Of a stretch of 64,000 nucleotides of DNA, positions 60,343 through 64,000 are shown piece after piece. Under the pieces are notes generated by a model. The model was not told where the DNA came from, did not search any database, and was given only the letters and a program-made list of their open reading frames with translations. The translations under genes and the position numbers were made by a program. The stretch comes from G965267185 sp965267185. Lineage in GTDB: Bacteria > Pseudomonadota > Alphaproteobacteria > UBA6615. How positions within the stretch are numbered: the stretch's first letter is position 1; every line of letters begins with the position of its first letter. The DNA lies in contig OZ253937.1 in NCBI GenBank assembly GCA_965267185.1, positions 4,092,001 to 4,156,000 on the forward strand, in the 5' to 3' direction.

Positions 60343-61467
60343 ATGGCCGACGCTTCGCAGGACGACGTGGCTGCCGCGATCAGCGGTTTCTATGATGCTG
60401 CCATGGGGGAGATCGACTGGCCGATCGCGCTGTCGAGGTTGCCCGGCCTTGTTCCCGGTGTTTTCTCCACGTTCGAAATACTTGATAAGACGGCGGGTAA
60501 GTATGTCGACTTTCACTCGTCCGCGATGCTGGATGTCAATGAATCCTACCTCGATCACTATTTCTCCGTGAATCCGCGGCTGCCTAAGTTGTTGAGCCGG
60601 CCGGACCTAACCGTAATGGGCGACTACGATTTCTTGTCCGAGTCGGAGATGGACCGCGACGAGTTTTACAACGACTTTTTGCAGCCGCACGGCCTACGCT
60701 ATTTCGCCGGTGTGACTATTCTCGATACACCGGAGCATATTGCTACATTCTCCGTGCAGCGGTCGGCCCGTCATGGCCATATCGACGGCGACGTACTGAG
60801 TTTGCTACGCCGTCTCCAGCCCCATATGAGCGCGGCGGCGCGCATCCATTTGAAAGTCGGCGATTTGCTGCGGGCTGCTGAATCGCGTGAGGCAGCGCTG
60901 CATTGGCTGGCCGACGGGGTCGTTATTCTTGGCGCTGACGGGCAGGTCCGCTACGCCAATCCGGCGGCGGCGGCGATTTTCCGCGACAATGACGGGCTCT
61001 CCATTGTGCACGGCGAGGTCGACATGGCAGCGTCGAAAACGGCCTTCGGCCGCGCGGTGAAAGCGACCTTGGGCTCGCTTAGCGAGGATGGAGGAGCGCG
61101 CCAGGTGGTTTTGCCGCGGCCCTCCGGCCGGCCGCCCTATATCTTGACCTTTGCGCCGGCCTCGGGGCGGACCGCCGACGACGGACTGCCGCGCGACGGG
61201 GCAGTGACAGTTTTCATCCGAGATCCCGCAAGCTCGGCGATGCCGCCTGCCGAAACCTTGCGACGGTCCTTTGCGCTGTCGGCGTCGGAAACAGGTGTCG
61301 CGCTTTCCTTGGTCGACGGGATGACAGCGAAGGAGATCGCGGAAGCTCGAGGGGTGAGCCTAGCCACGGTGCGAACTCAGGTGCAGTCGATCTTGCGCAA
61401 GACCGGGCAGCGCCGGCAGGCTGACCTCATTCGCCTGCTGGCGCGTTTTCCCGGCCCAACCGGTTAG
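60343..61467 (+). CDS. PAS-LuxR-type transcriptional regulator
   Basis: 374 residues from the ATG at 60343, which has AAGGGG nine bases upstream; in-frame starts also lie at 60313, 60322 and 60334. An N-terminal ligand-sensing domain (IDWPIALSRLPGLVPG, YLDHYFSVNPRLPKLLS) leads to a PAS-like segment (WLADGVVILGADGQVRYAN). A C-terminal LuxR-type HTH follows (LSASETGVALSLVDGMTAKE and LATVRTQVQSILRKTGQRRQ). The PAS-HTH part is similar in layout to the response regulator at 11446 but lacks a receiver. It lies upstream of the exported paralog genes and may control them. Confidence 0.87.
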   Translation: MADASQDDVAAAISGFYDAAMGEIDWPIALSRLPGLVPGVFSTFEILDKTAGKYVDFHSSAMLDVNESYLDHYFSVNPRLPKLLSRPDLTVMGDYDFLSESEMDRDEFYNDFLQPHGLRYFAGVTILDTPEHIATFSVQRSARHGHIDGDVLSLLRRLQPHMSAAARIHLKVGDLLRAAESREAALHWLADGVVILGADGQVRYANPAAAAIFRDNDGLSIVHGEVDMAASKTAFGRAVKATLGSLSEDGGARQVVLPRPSGRPPYILTFAPASGRTADDGLPRDGAVTVFIRDPASSAMPPAETLRRSFALSASETGVALSLVDGMTAKEIAEARGVSLATVRTQVQSILRKTGQRRQADLIRLLARFPGPTG

Positions 61468-61509
61468 TGGCGTGTTTGTGATTTTTAGAGCGACATGTTT
61501 TCCAATTAC

Positions 61510-61543
61510 CGTTTGTCATCATCAACAGTGATGATGACAAACG
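61510..61543. promoter_or_regulatory. Perfect 15-bp inverted repeat before the exported paralog genes
   Basis: CGTTTGTCATCATCA (61510-61524) and TGATGATGACAAACG (61529-61543) pair at every base around an ACAG loop. It lies 43 bases after the regulator stop and 50 bases before the first paralog. No T-run follows, so a plain terminator is unlikely. It may be an operator for the PAS-LuxR regulator, or a message-stabilising hairpin. Confidence 0.72.
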
Positions 61544-61592
61544 CCGAGGCGGTTCCGATTATGCGGGACAATGATCGGATAAAGTGGAGTGA

Positions 61593-62768
61593 GTGGTGAA
61601 AATAGGACGATCTTTTCTCTTAGCGACGACCGCGGGATTTGTTCTATCGGCGTTTTCCGTGACGGCATCGCTGGCCGAAGACGGCGTTCCCGAAGATGTG
61701 CTGAACCGTCAAGGGTTGGAAAGCAGCGAGAAGGCGAAGGAAGGGTTTACGGCATTGAGCCAAGCCGCGTTCGTGCTTTTGTTCGATGAGACAAGACCGA
61801 CGACGTTTGGCTTCAGTCTTGGCAATCCGCGCGCCGTGACCGTCTATGATGCGAATTCGAAGGCAACCCTCGAATGGGCAATGGCGCGGAGCTTTGCATA
61901 CGCGGCGCGTCAGGAGCGGGAATGGTTGAAACGGATGAATGCCGCGTCCAAGGACGCAGAACAGAATAGCGCGCCGCCAGCGGCAACCCCGAAAGTGACC
62001 CTACAGACGGCCCAGGCCGATGAAGCGTTTGGCGACGCGTTTCAGGCCTGGGTGGCCGAGCGATCTGCCCAAATCCGACGGGTCAAGAACATCTATGATC
62101 CCGCGCTGTTATCGCGCTCGGCGGGCGGTGGGCAGGCCTCGGCGGAGGAGGACTCCGGGGGTTCCTTTTTGGGACGTGTCATCGGCGACGCGGTCGAAGC
62201 GGTCGAGGAGGCCACGGATACCACCATTATTATTGGCGGTGATTCGAGAGACACCGGCGGCGCGGACGAGCAACGGGCGGTAATTGACTTTTCGTCCCGC
62301 GCCCGCCTCTGGAATCCCAGGTGGAACAGCCGCCCGTTTACATGGGACGGCTCGGCCTACGACAGCGTGCTCGATTCAACGGTGAGTTGGAGTGAACTCG
62401 CCGGCCGGTCAGGCGTCTATTTCAGACCGGCCCACGAAATGCTTCTCGGCTCGTTGTTCAACGGCCCGACGGAAACGGATTCGACAGAGAACGGCGGGGA
62501 GGGCGGCAACGAGTTCGATCGCGTTGTACAGGAGTTGATCCGTAGTCTGACGGACGAAGAAACAAGCGATGAAGTCACTGAAGAGTTTCTCAAGGAGGCA
62601 GAATCTTATCAGGTCGGCTCGCCGGAATGGCTGATTGCGGAGTGGATAAAGCTCTTTAGCGGAAATCGTGAAGTCGATCCTGAATTTCTATCGCAATACT
62701 ACGGCAACCTCTTCGGCGACGATCCCGAAGACAGCTTCGAGCTGTCGGATTTCGATGACCGCTTATGA
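61593..62768 (+). CDS. Exported protein of unknown family, tandem paralog A
   Basis: 391 residues from tandem GTG codons at 61593/61596. A signal peptide (SFLLATTAGFVLSAFSVTASLA) ends at Ala-Glu-Asp. The mature start EDGVPEDVLNRQGLE, then FVLLFDETRP and NPRAVTVYDANSKAT, is shared with the next gene, as is GRVIGDAVEAVEEATDT in the middle. The C-terminus LFGDDPEDSFELSDFDDRL is acidic. I recognise no known domain. It has a large share of Asp and Glu and no Cys, in keeping with a secreted or periplasmic protein. It is probably transcribed with the following two genes. Confidence 0.85.
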   Translation: MVKIGRSFLLATTAGFVLSAFSVTASLAEDGVPEDVLNRQGLESSEKAKEGFTALSQAAFVLLFDETRPTTFGFSLGNPRAVTVYDANSKATLEWAMARSFAYAARQEREWLKRMNAASKDAEQNSAPPAATPKVTLQTAQADEAFGDAFQAWVAERSAQIRRVKNIYDPALLSRSAGGGQASAEEDSGGSFLGRVIGDAVEAVEEATDTTIIIGGDSRDTGGADEQRAVIDFSSRARLWNPRWNSRPFTWDGSAYDSVLDSTVSWSELAGRSGVYFRPAHEMLLGSLFNGPTETDSTENGGEGGNEFDRVVQELIRSLTDEETSDEVTEEFLKEAESYQVGSPEWLIAEWIKLFSGNREVDPEFLSQYYGNLFGDDPEDSFELSDFDDRL

Positions 62769-62832
62769 CGGTTCATTGTTCTGTAGTAGACTGAGGGTAG
62801 CGACGTCCTAAGGCTGAACGGAGGAACTCAAA

Positions 62833-63945
62833 ATGAGTTGGAGACGTTGTTTGAGCGTGAGTGTTGGTCTGGCCTTCGCGGGCGCGGCGGCGACGACGGC
62901 ACTGGCGGAAGACGGTGTTCCGCAGGAACAGCTGAACCGTCAAGGACTAGAGACCACCAGCCAGTCACGAAAAGGGTACAAGGCGTTGAACGAGGCCGTG
63001 TTCGCGCTTTTGTTTGATGAGGAGCGTCCGGTAAATATTCTGTTCGGTCGCGATAATCCCCGGGGCGTAACAGGCTTTGACGCGCCCTCGCAGGCGGCCA
63101 CCAACTGGGCCATAAGCCGCTATTTCGAGTATTGGGCTGAACAGCAGTTTGAGCAGGCGACCCAGGAAAATGTGACATCGACGGATGCCGGCAATAGCAC
63201 CCCGAAACAAAACACCTCAAACGACACACCGCAGAGCAACGATTCCGGACCGCTGTACCCGCGTCTGTCGATTCAAACATCTGCCTCTGACGCGGTGCAA
63301 AGGGCCGCGGTAATCGCTTGGGCTAAAGAGCGCGGCTTCAGCATCCGCGCCGTGAAGATGTATTTTCCCGAACTGTTCGACGATACCGAGATTGCTGAAA
63401 ACGCCTCTGAGGAGGAGACGGAAAGCACTGTTTTTGGCCGGATATTGGGCGGTGCCGTCGAGGCCGTCGAGGAAGCCACCGACACCAAGATTGTATTCGA
63501 AAGTGGCTCCGGGGAGGACGAGGACACGACGAAGTGGAGTCCGGGGTTCCGTATTTCCGCCGGCTACAAACTTTGGGACGAGGAATGGAAGGAAGTCGAT
63601 TGGGCACAAGATTTCGGTGACTACGACAGCGCACTCGACGCGACGATCGGCTGGTCCAAAGTACCGCGATGGCATATCACGTTCGCACCCGACTATGCGG
63701 CCGCCTATACGGCGTACGAGGCCCAAGCGGCAACCGATGCGGTGGCCGGGAATGAGGCGGGAGCGGGCGATCCGCCGACCCTCGGTAGCCCAGATTGGCT
63801 CGAAGGCGAGTGGATGTGGCAGTGGGGAGACCCGCGCCTCAAGCCGATGTTCACGTTTCCGTCGGACACGTTGTTCGGCGATCGTCCCAGCGACAATCCA
63901 GCCGATAATTTCCAAACCGAAATACGCTTCCACGCGAGGTTCTAA
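62833..63945 (+). CDS. Exported protein of unknown family, tandem paralog B
   Basis: 370 residues, GGAGG before the ATG at 62833. The signal peptide ends at TTALA-ED, followed by DGVPQEQLNRQGLE, ALLFDEERP and NPRGVTGFDAPSQAA, which match paralog A at about half of the first 80 mature positions by eye. The middle AVEAVEEATDT and the C-terminal GSPDWLEGEWMW / LFGDRPSDNPADNF are also shared in form. Unlike A, it ends FQTEIRFHARF, a terminal Phe like that of outer-membrane barrels, though no barrel is obvious. Its stop overlaps the next start (TAATG). Unknown function. Confidence 0.86.
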   Translation: MSWRRCLSVSVGLAFAGAAATTALAEDGVPQEQLNRQGLETTSQSRKGYKALNEAVFALLFDEERPVNILFGRDNPRGVTGFDAPSQAATNWAISRYFEYWAEQQFEQATQENVTSTDAGNSTPKQNTSNDTPQSNDSGPLYPRLSIQTSASDAVQRAAVIAWAKERGFSIRAVKMYFPELFDDTEIAENASEEETESTVFGRILGGAVEAVEEATDTKIVFESGSGEDEDTTKWSPGFRISAGYKLWDEEWKEVDWAQDFGDYDSALDATIGWSKVPRWHITFAPDYAAAYTAYEAQAATDAVAGNEAGAGDPPTLGSPDWLEGEWMWQWGDPRLKPMFTFPSDTLFGDRPSDNPADNFQTEIRFHARF

Positions 63946-64000
63946 TGATCCGTTTAGGTCACCTACTCACTGTGTTCGCGGGCGTACTTTTGCTCGTGCT
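63945..64000 (+). CDS. Start of a third exported or membrane protein (cut by the window)
   Basis: The ATG at 63945 overlaps the stop of paralog B (TAATG), and the first residues MIRLGHLLTVFAGVLLLV form a signal peptide or membrane helix. Only 18 codons are visible. The overlap argues for translational coupling to paralog B. Whether it is a third copy of the same family cannot be told. Confidence 0.6.
   Translation, partial: MIRLGHLLTVFAGVLLLV

Noticed and set aside
1..64000. tRNA genes, insertion sequences, prophage or integron elements
   Set aside because: I looked for tRNA-like clover-leaf sequences, transposase or integrase motifs and long terminal repeats by eye and found none that held up; a tRNAscan or ISfinder search would settle it.

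Overview
The window is GC-rich, densely coded chromosomal DNA of an alphaproteobacterium. Many acyl-CoA and SDR oxidoreductase operons, a TRAP transporter, an OxyR/catalase pair and dispersed palindromic intergenic repeats suggest a free-living, possibly marine Rhodospirillales-like lineage; this placement is inference, as there is no rRNA marker. I see no tRNA, rRNA, CRISPR array, transposase or integrase.

Layout. 1-2350: homogentisate dioxygenase (hmgA, cut by the window start) and an SDR, both on the minus strand and each preceded by a shared TGWAACTAAT motif. 2350-9140: a DUF2786-like protein, NDH-2, a crotonase/acyl-CoA dehydrogenase/acyl-CoA ligase operon, and an alpha/beta hydrolase with a clear terminator. 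9161-18245: a signalling island with a membrane hybrid kinase, a REC-HTH regulator, a REC-kinase, then a tight operon of H-NOX (haem nitric oxide sensor), soluble PAS kinase, REC-HDOD and REC-degenerate HD-GYP. 19591-23518: a FecR-domain protein with a Ser-rich repeat tail, behind an AT-rich promoter, paired with a CHASE2-PAS-GGDEF(degenerate)-EAL protein. Together these look like a nitric-oxide and c-di-GMP signalling neighbourhood.

23782-42759: catabolic modules. These are a DctPQM TRAP transporter with an ACMSD-type amidohydrolase, an SDR/ACAD/APH-kinase/cupin operon, a minus-strand ADH/hydratase/esterase group, a divergent Lrp-alanine dehydrogenase pair, a HyuA/HyuB pair with an SDR, and an M23-like exported protein. 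Two families of palindromic repeats occupy 32148-32369, and a possible partial copy lies at 41848.

42790-50476 (minus strand): a nucleotide-sugar and glycan cluster with CDP-glucose 4,6-dehydratase, sugar C-methyltransferase, RmlC-like epimerase, NAD-dependent epimerase/reductase, GT2 glycosyltransferase and flippase-like protein, followed upstream by a hydrolase and a 6PGDH-fold dehydrogenase. 50653-61467: an isopenicillin-N-synthase-like oxygenase, OxyR/catalase, a frameshifted AraC regulator, a methyltransferase, a B12/radical SAM enzyme, an ArsR/SRPBCC pair with a duplicated operator, a GST and a PAS-LuxR regulator. 61593-64000: a 15-bp perfect inverted repeat followed by two tandem paralogous exported proteins of no family I recognise, and the start of a third exported protein cut by the window end.

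The best candidates for an undescribed system are the H-NOX operon with its HDOD and dead HD-GYP outputs and similar-looking receivers, and the tandem exported paralogs at the right edge.
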